This document shows, piece after piece, positions 43,005 through 52,283 of a stretch of DNA of 64,000 nt. Positions within the stretch are counted from its first letter, which is position 1. The number at the start of each line of letters is the position of its first letter. Both the position numbers and the translations under genes were made by a program. The notes beneath the pieces were generated by a model. That model saw nothing but the letters and a program-made list of their open reading frames with translations, was not told the origin of the DNA and did not search any database. The stretch is from PCC-6802 sp943367755 (GTDB taxonomy: Bacteria > Cyanobacteriota > Cyanobacteriia > Pseudanabaenales > Pseudanabaenaceae). The stretch covers positions 62,001-126,000 of the forward strand of contig CALRKB020000002.1 in NCBI GenBank assembly GCA_943367755.1, in the 5' to 3' direction.

Positions 43005-43667
43005 ATGATTGTCTTTGCCCTACCCAAAGGATCGCTGCTTAAGGACTCAATTAATCTTTTACAAGCGATCGGACTGGACTTTAGCGCCTTTCTAGACAGT
43101 TCTAATCGTCAGCTCCAAATTACCGATCCTACGGGGACTGCTCAGGCTTTGTTAGTGCGGGCACAGGATGTATCCGTCTATGTGGAGTATGGGCAAGCGC
43201 AGCTAGGTATTGTGGGCGAAGATGTACTCCGCGAGAAGCAGCCAAACGTTGCCCGTTTACTGGATTTGCGGTTTGGTGGGTGTCGCATGTCAATTGCTGT
43301 ACCCCAAAGCAGCCCTTATAAATCTGTGCTAGACTTGCCGCCTCATAGCCGCATTGCGTCGAAGTCAGTGCACTGTGCCCGCGCGTACTTTCAGAGTATA
43401 GATTTGCCCGTAGAAATAATTCCCCTCTATGGTTCTGTGGAATTAGCTCCAATCACTGGTATGTCAGAGGCGATCGTCGATCTTGTGTCTACAGGAAAGA
43501 CATTGCGCGAGAATGGCTTGCAGGAAATTGAAGTGTTATTTGAGAGCACAGCGAGACTGATTGCCCATCCACTCAGCTACCGCGTTAATGCCAGCAATTT
43601 GACTACTTTTGTTGATAAGCTCCGTTTTGCGGCTGAAAATACCGGAAATAGCGGAAATTTAGAGTAA
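43005..43667 (+). CDS. hisG: ATP phosphoribosyltransferase, short form
   Basis: A 220-residue HisG of the short type, which starts histidine synthesis by joining ATP and PRPP. MIVFALPKGSLLKDSINLL, YVEYGQAQLGIVGEDVL and AIVDLVSTGKTLRENGL (PRPP-binding) are present. The C-terminal regulatory domain of the long form is absent, so it should need HisZ encoded elsewhere. Confidence 0.96.
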   Translation: MIVFALPKGSLLKDSINLLQAIGLDFSAFLDSSNRQLQITDPTGTAQALLVRAQDVSVYVEYGQAQLGIVGEDVLREKQPNVARLLDLRFGGCRMSIAVPQSSPYKSVLDLPPHSRIASKSVHCARAYFQSIDLPVEIIPLYGSVELAPITGMSEAIVDLVSTGKTLRENGLQEIEVLFESTARLIAHPLSYRVNASNLTTFVDKLRFAAENTGNSGNLE

Positions 43668-43702
43668 ATCAGGCAAATCCAATTAGCCCACTTTAGCCGT
43701 AC

Positions 43703-43724
43703 GGGCAGACACATAGGTCTGCCC
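43703..43724. repeat. Intergenic palindrome, copy 2 of the 22-base repeat
   Basis: The same 22 bases as at 14671-14692: GGGCAGAC, loop ACATAG, GTCTGCCC. Flanks differ (GTAC before, TCCTTA after). It lies between convergent hisG and the DUF218 gene, where it can also act as a hairpin terminator. Confidence 0.9.
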
Positions 43725-43733
43725 TCCTTAGAT

Positions 43734-44276
43734 TTATCTGCTCAAAGCAGAACCTGTTGCTAACCAGAACACCGATCGCAGGCCATCGCGCACGAGTTTG
43801 ACTGTGCCTTCAGGTGTACTTTTAGAGGGGACGGCAATGGGGTACATCCTGATGCCCCGGCTGCCAAAAACGATGCTGCCAATAATCTGCGCCCGTGGCA
43901 TATGATAATCGGCAGTAATCACGTAAATATCAGTAATTTTTCGCTTTTGTAACTCATCTACCAGCGTAGTGAAGTTAGTCACCGTATCAACAGCACGATA
44001 GTCAAGATGAATACGGCTGCGCGGGATACCAACTTCACCAAATACATAGTTGGCATATTCTACGGGACTACCAGACGATACCCATATTGGTAAATCTGGG
44101 TGTTGCAAGGCAAACTTGGCCGCAAATTTTTCTCTTGATGGTGCTCCGCCCAACACTAAGATTGCCTGCGGTGATTGTTTGGCGGCAGGCAGAACACTAC
44201 CCGCGATAAACCAACTAAAAGCAAACAACCCAGACAGAGCTAATATCGACTTGGCTTTCTTGAGTGGACCAATCAT
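43734..44276 (-). CDS. YdcF/DUF218-family protein
   Basis: A 180-residue DUF218 protein with one N-terminal membrane helix (SILALSGLFAFSWFIAGSVL) and then the domain: ILVLGGAPSREKFAAKFALQ, WVSSGSPVEYANYVFGE and DIYVITADYHMPRAQIIGSI. The family includes SanA and ElyC, linked to envelope integrity and polyprenyl-phosphate-sugar handling. Exact role unknown. Confidence 0.87.
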   Translation of the reverse strand: MIGPLKKAKSILALSGLFAFSWFIAGSVLPAAKQSPQAILVLGGAPSREKFAAKFALQHPDLPIWVSSGSPVEYANYVFGEVGIPRSRIHLDYRAVDTVTNFTTLVDELQKRKITDIYVITADYHMPRAQIIGSIVFGSRGIRMYPIAVPSKSTPEGTVKLVRDGLRSVFWLATGSALSR

Positions 44277-44350
44277 TCAGCGGCAATTGTTTGAAGACTG
44301 CTTGGCTTTTATAGCACAGTAATGTCGATTAATTCGCCCTCTTGTTATAT

Positions 44351-44944
44351 TTAATCTAATTCTCGACGACCTTCGATCGCCTTAGCAAGTGTTACCTCAT
44401 CGGCATATTCGAGATCGCCTCCCATGGGGATACCAAAGGCAATACGGGTAACTTTGGTAAATGGCTTCAGTAGTCCACCAATGTAAAGAGTTGTGGTCTC
44501 GCCCTCAACACTGGGACTAATGGCCATAATCACCTCGCTGACCTTGCCTGAGCTAGCGCGCCTTACCAAGCCTTGAATATTTAGTTGATCGGGACCAATG
44601 CCATCCATCGGGGAAATCAGTCCGCCCAAAACATGATATTTCCCTCTATATTCGCGTGTTTTCTCTAAAGCAATCAGATCTCGCGAATCAGATACCACAC
44701 ATATAGTCGTATCGTCACGGCTGGTATTGCTACAGATCTCACATACAGGATCCGCAGACAGATGAAAGCAGACAGAGCAAAACCCCACCTGCTGTTTAGC
44801 GGTAAGTAAGGCTTTTGCTAAAGCTTCAACTTCTGCTTCTGGCCGCTTAAGCAGATGTAAGGCTAGGCGTTGGGCAGTTTTGGAGCCGACACCAGGCAGG
44901 CGTTGCAGTTGTTCGATCAGATGGGCTAGGGGACGGGTGTACAA
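44351..44944 (-). CDS. recR: Recombination protein RecR
   Basis: A 197-residue RecR, which with RecO (and RecF) loads RecA at gaps. LIEQLQRLPGVGSKTAQRLA is the helix-hairpin-helix, CSVCFHLSADPVCEIC the zinc finger, and CVVSDSRDLIALEKT and GLISPMDGIGPDQL the TOPRIM parts. The start is TTG (MYTRPLAHL). Confidence 0.95.
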   Translation of the reverse strand: MYTRPLAHLIEQLQRLPGVGSKTAQRLALHLLKRPEAEVEALAKALLTAKQQVGFCSVCFHLSADPVCEICSNTSRDDTTICVVSDSRDLIALEKTREYRGKYHVLGGLISPMDGIGPDQLNIQGLVRRASSGKVSEVIMAISPSVEGETTTLYIGGLLKPFTKVTRIAFGIPMGGDLEYADEVTLAKAIEGRRELD

Positions 44945-44980
44945 GATGTATAGGGAATAGGGGACAGAAAATAATCAGGG

Positions 44981-45045
44981 GTAGGGGCAAGTTTAGCAAC
45001 TATTCTTGTTAAGGACAAAAATGCTCGGGCAAAACTTGCCCCTAC
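44981..45045. repeat. Inverted repeat with 14-base arms
   Basis: GTAGGGGCAAGTTT (44981-44994) and AAACTTGCCCCTAC (45032-45045) are perfect reverse complements around a 37-base loop. It lies between the minus-strand ycf45-like gene and recR. The CCCCTAC end is shared with the other palindromes of the window. Confidence 0.9.
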
Positions 45046-45058
45046 AGTAATTGAATCC

Positions 45059-46837
45059 CTAGTCTGGGAATATGCGCAGACGTCGATTTGGCTCTGTGCC
45101 AAAACTAGTGGATTTGAGGTGATAGTGCTCAACTAATTCGTGTTGCATTCTCCTGATTGTGGAGGAACGGGGTAAAAGTTCTACGGGTTGACTCTTGGGA
45201 ATGACGATTTGCTCGACAGCTAGACGTGCTTCTTCGAGCGCTTCCATTTCATCCTCAGAGTCACCGTAGGCAAACAGGTTCAGATCGTTAATCGCAGAAA
45301 TGTCCGCTGGTTCGTCAATTTGCAGCATGCGTCTGAGCGCGCGCGTAATTTGGGGGATCGTGCTGCTTTTGATCATGTGAATGGGCAGGGAGTGCGTCTC
45401 TGCCAGGTGGCGAAGTTTAGAGTGGCTGCGTACCTGCGATCGCAAGGCTAATACCATATCCGCACTATCAAGATCTTTGGTCAGAATCACAGGTAGACGC
45501 AGCATATCGATCACCTGCTCTGACTGTTGGCGGCTGACGGCATAGAGATAGACGTAGACAACATCAGTATCTTTATCGGCAATTGCCCCGGCATTGATGA
45601 TGGCTCTAGGTACCGGCTTTTCCTCCAACCGATCTCCTCGATCTGCTCTAGATTCCGATCTAGATATAGAGGATTCACTAATCGATCCACTCGATCCATA
45701 ATTGCCAGTCGATAGGTCTGCGCCATTTCGGACTAAGCTGCGATCGATTGGTAAGGGTTCCATGCGTCCAGAGACTCGCCATCCCCTAGCGCCGGGATTC
45801 CGCACAATTTCAGGTTGGCGCGGCTGTTCTTCGGCGATCTTGACTTGCCCCTCTTCATTAACGGCTCTGATCTGATAAGCGGGCTCCCGCCCGCGTAGTA
45901 AGCCATCGATTGTTTCTGAAACGTCCTGATGCACGATCCAGCGATAGCGTTCCAGCATCTCTACGGCAATGTCAAAGGTGGGTGGAGCCTTACGTTCCAG
46001 AATACTTTTTTGGGTGCCGCGCCGCCGTGCTTCCTCGTCCCCCAGTGTGACTGACTGGATGCCTCCGACAAGATCGGAGAGGGTGGGGTTTTTAATTAAA
46101 TTTGCTAATTGATTACCGTGTGCCGTCCCCACTAATTGCACGCCACGTTCGGCGATCGTTCTCGCTGCTAGTGCTTCTAGTTCAGTGCCAATTTCATCAA
46201 TCACGATCACCTCGGGCATATGGTTTTCCACAGCCTCGATCATGACTTGATGCTGTAGTTCCGGCTTGGCTACCTGCATGCGCCGCGCTCGTCCGATCGC
46301 TTGATGCGGAATATCCCCATCACCAGCGATCTCATTGGAAGTATCGATAATCACCACGCGCTTCTGGGTTTCGTCCGCCAGCACTCTGGCAATCTCCCTT
46401 AGTGCTGTGGTTTTACCCATGCCTGGTCTGCCCAGCAGCAGGATAGACTTACCCGTTTCCACGAGGTCGCGGATCATCTCAATTGTGCCAAAAATGGCGC
46501 GGCCGACACGACAGGTCAAGCCAATAATTGACCCCTTACGATTGCGAATCGCGCTAATCCGATGCAGGGTACGTTCGATGCCAGCGCGATTGTCACCGCT
46601 AAATTCCCCGACACGCTGCACGCATAGGTCTAGATCTGCTTGGGTAATTGGTGTTTCAGATAAATACCGAGTCTGCTCAAAATATCTAGCCTCTGGCGGT
46701 CTACCTAAATCCAGCACAACTTCTACGAGGCTATCTAGTTTCCCGTAGGTTTCGATATTTTGTTTAATTTCAGTTGGCAAGATCGCCAGCAATTGGTCTA
46801 AATTATCAGTTACCTGTCTGCGGATAACGTCGGACAT
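45059..46837 (-). CDS. Ycf45-family R3H AAA ATPase
   Basis: A 592-residue protein of the Ycf45 family (SpoIIIAA-like ATPase plus R3H). Walker A is LGRPGMGKTTALREIARV, Walker B PEVIVIDEIGTELEALAAR, and GTAHGNQLANLIKNPTLSDL is a family motif. The middle (about 370-415) is low-complexity. The C-terminal MQHELVEHYHLKSTSFG with RRLRIFPD is an R3H single-stranded nucleic acid binding domain. Role unknown. Its start overlaps ldpA by 28 bases. Confidence 0.88.
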   Translation of the reverse strand: MSDVIRRQVTDNLDQLLAILPTEIKQNIETYGKLDSLVEVVLDLGRPPEARYFEQTRYLSETPITQADLDLCVQRVGEFSGDNRAGIERTLHRISAIRNRKGSIIGLTCRVGRAIFGTIEMIRDLVETGKSILLLGRPGMGKTTALREIARVLADETQKRVVIIDTSNEIAGDGDIPHQAIGRARRMQVAKPELQHQVMIEAVENHMPEVIVIDEIGTELEALAARTIAERGVQLVGTAHGNQLANLIKNPTLSDLVGGIQSVTLGDEEARRRGTQKSILERKAPPTFDIAVEMLERYRWIVHQDVSETIDGLLRGREPAYQIRAVNEEGQVKIAEEQPRQPEIVRNPGARGWRVSGRMEPLPIDRSLVRNGADLSTGNYGSSGSISESSISRSESRADRGDRLEEKPVPRAIINAGAIADKDTDVVYVYLYAVSRQQSEQVIDMLRLPVILTKDLDSADMVLALRSQVRSHSKLRHLAETHSLPIHMIKSSTIPQITRALRRMLQIDEPADISAINDLNLFAYGDSEDEMEALEEARLAVEQIVIPKSQPVELLPRSSTIRRMQHELVEHYHLKSTSFGTEPNRRLRIFPD

Positions 46838-47889
46838 AGGTTAGTAATAAGCGATTGATTTTGACTGGGTTTGATTTGAGAAACAAGGGATTGTGCCTGT
46901 TTCACTGCCAGAGAGAGTAGCTGCGGATGTTCCTCTAAGCGATCGCCTCCTGCTTCTAAAAACTCTGCTACCAACTTGCGTGCATAGCTACCGTAAGCTA
47001 TGCCAGAGGCTTTTATGTTAGCTGCCCGTAGTTTAGCAACAGTACTGGCATTTGTGCCACCTGCTAATTGCACGAAGCCCATCGGCAACTGCATATTCAA
47101 TACCTTTTGGCACAGTTGCACAGCGGCACGAGTAGTACCATTGCCGATATCGCCACTCATGGGTCTACCGTCTGTTTGCCAAATTAGCTGGGGTGGTAAT
47201 GGCTGCATACAATTGAGTAGCTCTAGCAGGTACTCTTTAAGGTTGTCACAATCAGGAAAACTGACGGCAACTAATTTGAGGCTACCCATGCGGGGAGCTA
47301 AACGCTGCCAGAGACTACGAAACTCTGAAACTCGCCAGGATTGAGTGTGAATTTCGATCGCATCTATGGCTGTGAATGTAATATCTTCCAGAGCATATGC
47401 CTGTTCGCGAGTATGAATAATCTGTACGGGGCAAAGTGGTAAACAACGCCCGCAGCCATAGCAAAGTTCATCTTGCACACCACCGATATGACTAAACCCC
47501 TCTCTTAGCTTATCAAACCTAATGGCATGGGTGGGGCAGGCAGTGACGCAGGGGCGATCGCAACTAGTGGGGCAATGGGCGGCATCAAATTCTGCTTTGC
47601 GAAAGTGCGGATCTTCGCCGTTATTAATACTCACCATCACCCAGGGCGAAGTTACAAGTTGGCGCGATTGCTCGTTGCTCAAATTAAGTGCGATCGCCAT
47701 ACCTGCTCTTGCAGCATTGATCACAGCAGGATCGGCAGCCATATCAATGCAGTCAACCCCAGCTAAGGTGTAGACCAAAGCCAAGTTGCGAATAGCAGGC
47801 AAATGCTGATAGCTAGCACCACAAATCAGCTTAAACCACTGGCGCGTTAAGAGCGAGTTTAAAGGTTTAGACAATTTATCCATTGCCAA
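46810..47889 (-). CDS. ldpA: Light-dependent period protein LdpA
   Basis: A 359-residue LdpA, an iron-sulfur protein that in Synechococcus elongatus adjusts the circadian period to light through the redox state. Two four-Cys clusters are visible: CDRPCVTACPTHAIRF and CYGCGRCLPLCPVQII. The N-terminal SLLTRQWFKLICGASYQHLP and a C-terminal TIM-barrel-like half are family features. It overlaps the ycf45-like gene by 28 bases and ldpA is upstream. Confidence 0.93.
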   Translation of the reverse strand: MAMDKLSKPLNSLLTRQWFKLICGASYQHLPAIRNLALVYTLAGVDCIDMAADPAVINAARAGMAIALNLSNEQSRQLVTSPWVMVSINNGEDPHFRKAEFDAAHCPTSCDRPCVTACPTHAIRFDKLREGFSHIGGVQDELCYGCGRCLPLCPVQIIHTREQAYALEDITFTAIDAIEIHTQSWRVSEFRSLWQRLAPRMGSLKLVAVSFPDCDNLKEYLLELLNCMQPLPPQLIWQTDGRPMSGDIGNGTTRAAVQLCQKVLNMQLPMGFVQLAGGTNASTVAKLRAANIKASGIAYGSYARKLVAEFLEAGGDRLEEHPQLLSLAVKQAQSLVSQIKPSQNQSLITNLCPTLSADR

Positions 47890-48022
47890 TATTCTAATAC
47901 CCGTTTCCGATGAAATCGGTATGACTTAAGGTTGGGGGAATTGATTGGGGTCGATGTTGGGGGTTAAGTCAGCAGCATACCTTAGCGCTATAATTTCAAT
48001 CGAACTGAAAGCGGTAAATGCA

Positions 48023-48883
48023 ATGCAAGATTTGGCCGAATTGTTAGCGATCGCCCGCCCAATTGCCTGGGGAGCAGCGGAAATTTTACTGAAGTACTAT
48101 CAAGCACCCCAGGATTTGCAAATTACGGATAAGGGGAATGAAGAGGGCGATGTGACTTCGGCAGATCTGGCCGCCAATGAGTATATTTTACAAAACCTCC
48201 AGCAAAAGCTAGGTACCAAGGATTTCGCCTATCTCAGCGAAGAAACGGAAGACGACATCGCCAGGCTAGACCATGACTGGGTATGGATGATCGACCCCAT
48301 GGACGGCACCAGTGATTTTATTAAACGTACAGGAGAATTTGCCGTTCATATTGGGTTGACATATCAACAGCGTCCAGTTTTGGGATTAGTAGCTTCGCCT
48401 GTTGCGGGAAAACTATTTACGGCTACTGCTGGTGGTGGAGCCTATCTAGAACTACTGAATGGGGCAAAAACGCGCTTGCAGGTTTCCAAAAAAATTGAGA
48501 TGGAGAATATGATCGCGATCGCGAGTCGCAGTCATCGCAGTGCCAAGTTAGATTATGTGCTCAAGCATTTGCCTAAAGAAGGAGAAATTGCCTTAGGCAG
48601 TATTGGTGGCAAGTTAGCGGCGATCGCTGAGGGTACGGCGGATTACTACGTTTCGATTTCCGGTAAGTCAGCGCCCAAAGATTGGGACTACTGCGCCCCC
48701 GAAATTATTCTCACCGAGGCGGGTGGGAAACTAACGCACTTTGACTTGAGCTTACTCACTTATAACAATGCTGATGTATTTCAGTGGGGCGGCATTATTG
48801 CTAGCAACCGTCGCTGCCACGCCGACCTGTGCGAACTTAGCCAGACAGCTTTATCTGCCCTGGAAGCAAAAGAACAAGAATGA
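48023..48883 (+). CDS. Inositol monophosphatase-family phosphatase (CysQ-like)
   Basis: A 286-residue member of the inositol monophosphatase superfamily. SEETEDDIARLDHDWVWMID then DPMDGTSDFIKRTGEFAVH and DWDYCAPEIILTEAGG are the metal-binding motifs. It most resembles 3'(2'),5'-bisphosphate nucleotidases (CysQ), which recycle PAP; substrate is inferred. I chose the ATG at 48023; a TTG at 47945 would add 26 residues without family similarity. Confidence 0.88.
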   Translation: MQDLAELLAIARPIAWGAAEILLKYYQAPQDLQITDKGNEEGDVTSADLAANEYILQNLQQKLGTKDFAYLSEETEDDIARLDHDWVWMIDPMDGTSDFIKRTGEFAVHIGLTYQQRPVLGLVASPVAGKLFTATAGGGAYLELLNGAKTRLQVSKKIEMENMIAIASRSHRSAKLDYVLKHLPKEGEIALGSIGGKLAAIAEGTADYYVSISGKSAPKDWDYCAPEIILTEAGGKLTHFDLSLLTYNNADVFQWGGIIASNRRCHADLCELSQTALSALEAKEQE

Positions 48884-49035
48884 AAATCAGGCCATAAATA
48901 TGGCGCAACAACACTCTCATTTGGACTCTTTGGTGGTGTCCCAGATCTGTAGGTCAAGTTTTCGAAAAAAATTGTGCTGTTTGCTTTGCAGAGGTGTTGT
49001 CCACAGAGCTGGAGCATTACCCTGCTGTTTCTCAC

Positions 49036-49779
49036 TCAAATCTTACCGAAGCGGCGATCGCGTTCTTGATAGGAAATTAAAGCGCGATGGAATTCGACTC
49101 GATTGAATTCTGGCCAGAGGATATCCGTAAAGTAAATCTCTGAATAGGCAATTTGCCACAACAAAAAGTTACTAATTCGCATTTCTCCGCTAGTACGTAT
49201 GAGCAGATCTGGATCGCTAGCTCCGTCGGTGTAGAGATGTTCCGCAAATAACTTTTCAGTGATTTCTTCGGGCTTGAGATGCTCGTGCTCGACCATTTCC
49301 GCTAGTTGACGGCATACTTTCACAATCTCATGGCGACTGCCATAGTTAATTGCAACGGTGAACTGGATCGCATGATTATCAGCCGTTTCGACCATGGAGC
49401 GCTGCATCTCTGCCTGTAATGATTTAGGTAAAGGTGCTAGATCTCCCACAAAGCGAATTCGTACACCCTCCAGATGCATTTGTGCCAGTTCCTGACGTAG
49501 CATTCGCTCAAATAAGATCATTAGGAAATCCACCTCTTCAACTGGTCTACCCCAGTTCTCAGTCGAAAAAGCATAGGCAGTTAGCGACTCAATGCCCCAA
49601 TCTTTGCAGCAGCGCAGCAAGTCCTTGAGTGCATCGACACCTTGCCGATGTCCCACCACGCGCGGTAGTCCCTGTCTTTTTGCCCAGCGACCGTTACCGT
49701 CCATAATTACAGCTACATGCTTAGGTAGACGTTGACGATCTAGATCGGCAGGTAGAGTTTGCAGCAGCTTAGCAGTCAT
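49036..49779 (-). CDS. uppS: Isoprenyl (undecaprenyl) diphosphate synthase
   Basis: A 247-residue cis-prenyltransferase that makes undecaprenyl diphosphate, the lipid carrier for the cell wall. HVAVIMDGNGRWAKRQGLPR with the catalytic Asp, GHRQGVDALKDLLRCC and SDPDLLIRTSGEMRISNFLL are complete. Its start overlaps the cdaA stop by 4 bases (ATGA), so the two are coupled. Confidence 0.97.
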   Translation of the reverse strand: MTAKLLQTLPADLDRQRLPKHVAVIMDGNGRWAKRQGLPRVVGHRQGVDALKDLLRCCKDWGIESLTAYAFSTENWGRPVEEVDFLMILFERMLRQELAQMHLEGVRIRFVGDLAPLPKSLQAEMQRSMVETADNHAIQFTVAINYGSRHEIVKVCRQLAEMVEHEHLKPEEITEKLFAEHLYTDGASDPDLLIRTSGEMRISNFLLWQIAYSEIYFTDILWPEFNRVEFHRALISYQERDRRFGKI

Positions 49780-50663
49780 TTCTTTAGTGGCGATTTCCGT
49801 TTAAATATTTTCCCCAGGCCAGTCAATTTCCATAACCAATCAAAACGTGTTACTGTCCCCACTAAGGTGGTTGGTGCCGAAGAAGCAAACTTATCTTCAA
49901 GAATTTCCCGTAACCTTGCACTAGTAATTGGTCGATCTAAAATACCATTTTCAGCGATCGCGATCGAGCCTGTCTCTTCGGAGACAACGATACAAAAACA
50001 GGCACTAATTCGTTCCGTGATCCCCATGGCGGCGCGATGTCTGGTGCCGATCTCGCGTGAGGCAGCGCGATCGGACAGTGGCAAGATTACTCCGGCAGCG
50101 ATTACTCGGTCTTCCCGCAACCATACAGCGCCATCATGCAACAAAGTTGAGGTTTGAAATATAGTTTGGAGCAGTTCCTTAGATAATTCGGCATTGATAC
50201 GCACACCTGGAACGGGGAAGTCACGCTCTTCGATCGGTTCGCTAGTTTCTAAAATCATTAGCGCTCCCGTACGGTTTTGCGAAAGTTCGACTACCGCATC
50301 AATCAGCTCATCGATGATCTTCGAAGAAATTGAGTAGGGACGGCGGGTGCCCCTAGGGCGCAGAAGCACCAGGATATCTCCACGTCCTAGCTGTTCGAGA
50401 AAGCGCCGTAACTCTGACTGAAAAATCACAGCCATCGCTAGGGCAGCCCCCACCAGTAGTTTATCCAGGACAAAGCTAAGTAACTTGAACTCCAGACGGG
50501 TGCTGATCACATTCACAATCAACAATATGACAAAACCACGCACCATCAGGAGGGTACGGCGATCGCTGCTCATTGCTAGCATTAGGTAAACCAGAGCCAG
50601 CACAAACAGTACATCTAGCCACCAGATGAATGCACCTAAGTTGATGTTGATTAACCACTGCAT
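49776..50663 (-). CDS. cdaA: Diadenylate cyclase CdaA
   Basis: A 295-residue membrane-bound DAC protein that makes c-di-AMP. Three hydrophobic helices lie at the N terminus (WWLDVLFVLALVYLMLAM and following), then the DAC domain with LLHDGAVWLREDRVIAAGVI and the GTRHRAAMGITE motif, giving the DGA and RHR residues for catalysis. It lies between lysA (28 bases upstream) and uppS. Confidence 0.95.
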   Translation of the reverse strand: MQWLININLGAFIWWLDVLFVLALVYLMLAMSSDRRTLLMVRGFVILLIVNVISTRLEFKLLSFVLDKLLVGAALAMAVIFQSELRRFLEQLGRGDILVLLRPRGTRRPYSISSKIIDELIDAVVELSQNRTGALMILETSEPIEERDFPVPGVRINAELSKELLQTIFQTSTLLHDGAVWLREDRVIAAGVILPLSDRAASREIGTRHRAAMGITERISACFCIVVSEETGSIAIAENGILDRPITSARLREILEDKFASSAPTTLVGTVTRFDWLWKLTGLGKIFKRKSPLKK

Positions 50664-50691
50664 CCATAGCCCTCACATTCATTTCATCTAG

Positions 50692-52071
50692 CTAAACCTT
50701 CAACCTTGCGGGCAAGCAATCCTGACGAATTAGATCTTGGAATGTCTCGCGTTTGAGGATCAGGTTAGCTTCTCGATCCTGCACTAGCACAGCAGCAATC
50801 TTAGGTAATCGGTTGTAGTTGGAAGCCATACTGTAGTTATAAGCTCCTGTTGCCAATACCACAAGCACATCACCTGGTTCGGTTTGAGGTAGAGATATAT
50901 CCTTAAGCAAGATATCACCCGATTCACAGTGCTTACCAGCAATGGTAACCACTTGATTGGCCTCCACCGTCATGCGATTGGCGACGACAGCGCGATACTG
51001 GGCTTGGTAGGTAATTGGTCTGGGGTTATCAGACATACCACCATCTACAGAGATGTACGTGCGTACGTTGGGTACTGTCTTACTACTGCCAATTGTATAT
51101 GCTGTCACACCTGATGTACCTACTAGCGATCGCCCAGGTTCGCATAAAAGCTTAGGTAGAGGCAATGCAAGACTCTCAAAGGCTATGGTTACACCATCAC
51201 AGACGGTTTGCACCCATGATTCAATCGTTGGGGGATCGTCGGATTCAGTATAGCGGATTCCGAGACCACCGCCGATGTTTAATTCCGACAGATTCAGGCC
51301 ATACTGGGTATTCGCTAGCTTAAACCACTGCACCATGACCTCACCAATATCCTGATGGGGCTGCAATTCAAAAATTTGCGAACCAATATGTGCGTGCAGA
51401 CCAATACAGTTGAGGTGGGATTTAGCAACAAACTCCAGCACGGCATCGACATCGTTAGGATCGAAGCCAAACTTGCTGTCGAGGTGTCCCGTGCGGATGT
51501 ATTCGTGGGTATGGCATTCAATTCCAGGCGTGAGGCGCAGCATGATGCGTGGGGTTTTACCCGTGTCGGCAGCGAGGCGATCGAGGGTTTGCAATTCCAG
51601 CCAGTTATCCACCACCACCGTGCAGTCAACATCGAGCGCGTACTGCAATTCATCAGAGGATTTATTATTTCCGTGTAGATAGATCAGGTGAGGATTGACT
51701 CCTGCTTCGATCGCCGTAAATAATTCCCCTCCAGAGACAACATCGATCCCCACGCCCTCGGAGGCGACGATCGCGCAGATGGCTAAACAATTCCAGGCTT
51801 TAGAGGCATACAGTACCTGTGACGTACCCTGGTAGTAGCGCTTAAAAGCATCGCGATACTGCTGGCAGGCGGTGCGCAGCGTTACTTCATCGACAATGTA
51901 TAGAGGTGAACCATACTGCTTGACTAGTTCCACCACATCACAGCCACCGATTTCCAGGCGATCGGCATCGTTAATTTTGGCAGTGAGGGGTAACAGTTGC
52001 TGATTAGGCGATCGCTTGTCCAGAGTAGTTGAGGTAGTTGAGATCGGTGGATGGGGCAGAACCGTGGTCAT
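50692..52071 (-). CDS. lysA: Diaminopimelate decarboxylase
   Basis: A 459-residue LysA, which makes lysine from meso-diaminopimelate. The PLP Lys is in QVLYASKAWNCLAI; SEGVGIDVVSGGELFTAIEA, ELNIGGGLGIRYT, CEPGRSLVGTSGV and AGKHCESGDILLKD are complete. It is the first gene of lysA-cdaA-uppS, a gene order seen in many cyanobacteria that links wall precursors, lipid carrier and c-di-AMP. Confidence 0.96.
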   Translation of the reverse strand: MTTVLPHPPISTTSTTLDKRSPNQQLLPLTAKINDADRLEIGGCDVVELVKQYGSPLYIVDEVTLRTACQQYRDAFKRYYQGTSQVLYASKAWNCLAICAIVASEGVGIDVVSGGELFTAIEAGVNPHLIYLHGNNKSSDELQYALDVDCTVVVDNWLELQTLDRLAADTGKTPRIMLRLTPGIECHTHEYIRTGHLDSKFGFDPNDVDAVLEFVAKSHLNCIGLHAHIGSQIFELQPHQDIGEVMVQWFKLANTQYGLNLSELNIGGGLGIRYTESDDPPTIESWVQTVCDGVTIAFESLALPLPKLLCEPGRSLVGTSGVTAYTIGSSKTVPNVRTYISVDGGMSDNPRPITYQAQYRAVVANRMTVEANQVVTIAGKHCESGDILLKDISLPQTEPGDVLVVLATGAYNYSMASNYNRLPKIAAVLVQDREANLILKRETFQDLIRQDCLPARLKV

Positions 52072-52283
52072 TATTTGCTAGTTTCTATACGATTAAATAT
52101 TTGGAGTGGGCTAATTGCACCATGACCTATTGTAGTCAGATATTAGTTATCCTTATCAGCAATCGTGTATCAATTTTCTTCCTGACATCGATGAGCATTA
52201 TTGTGTTTATGCTGCGACGTCATCCTCCTTATTGAAAGCGTTTTCCATCCATAAGTTCCTCTCCGTTTAGAATTTGCAACCTT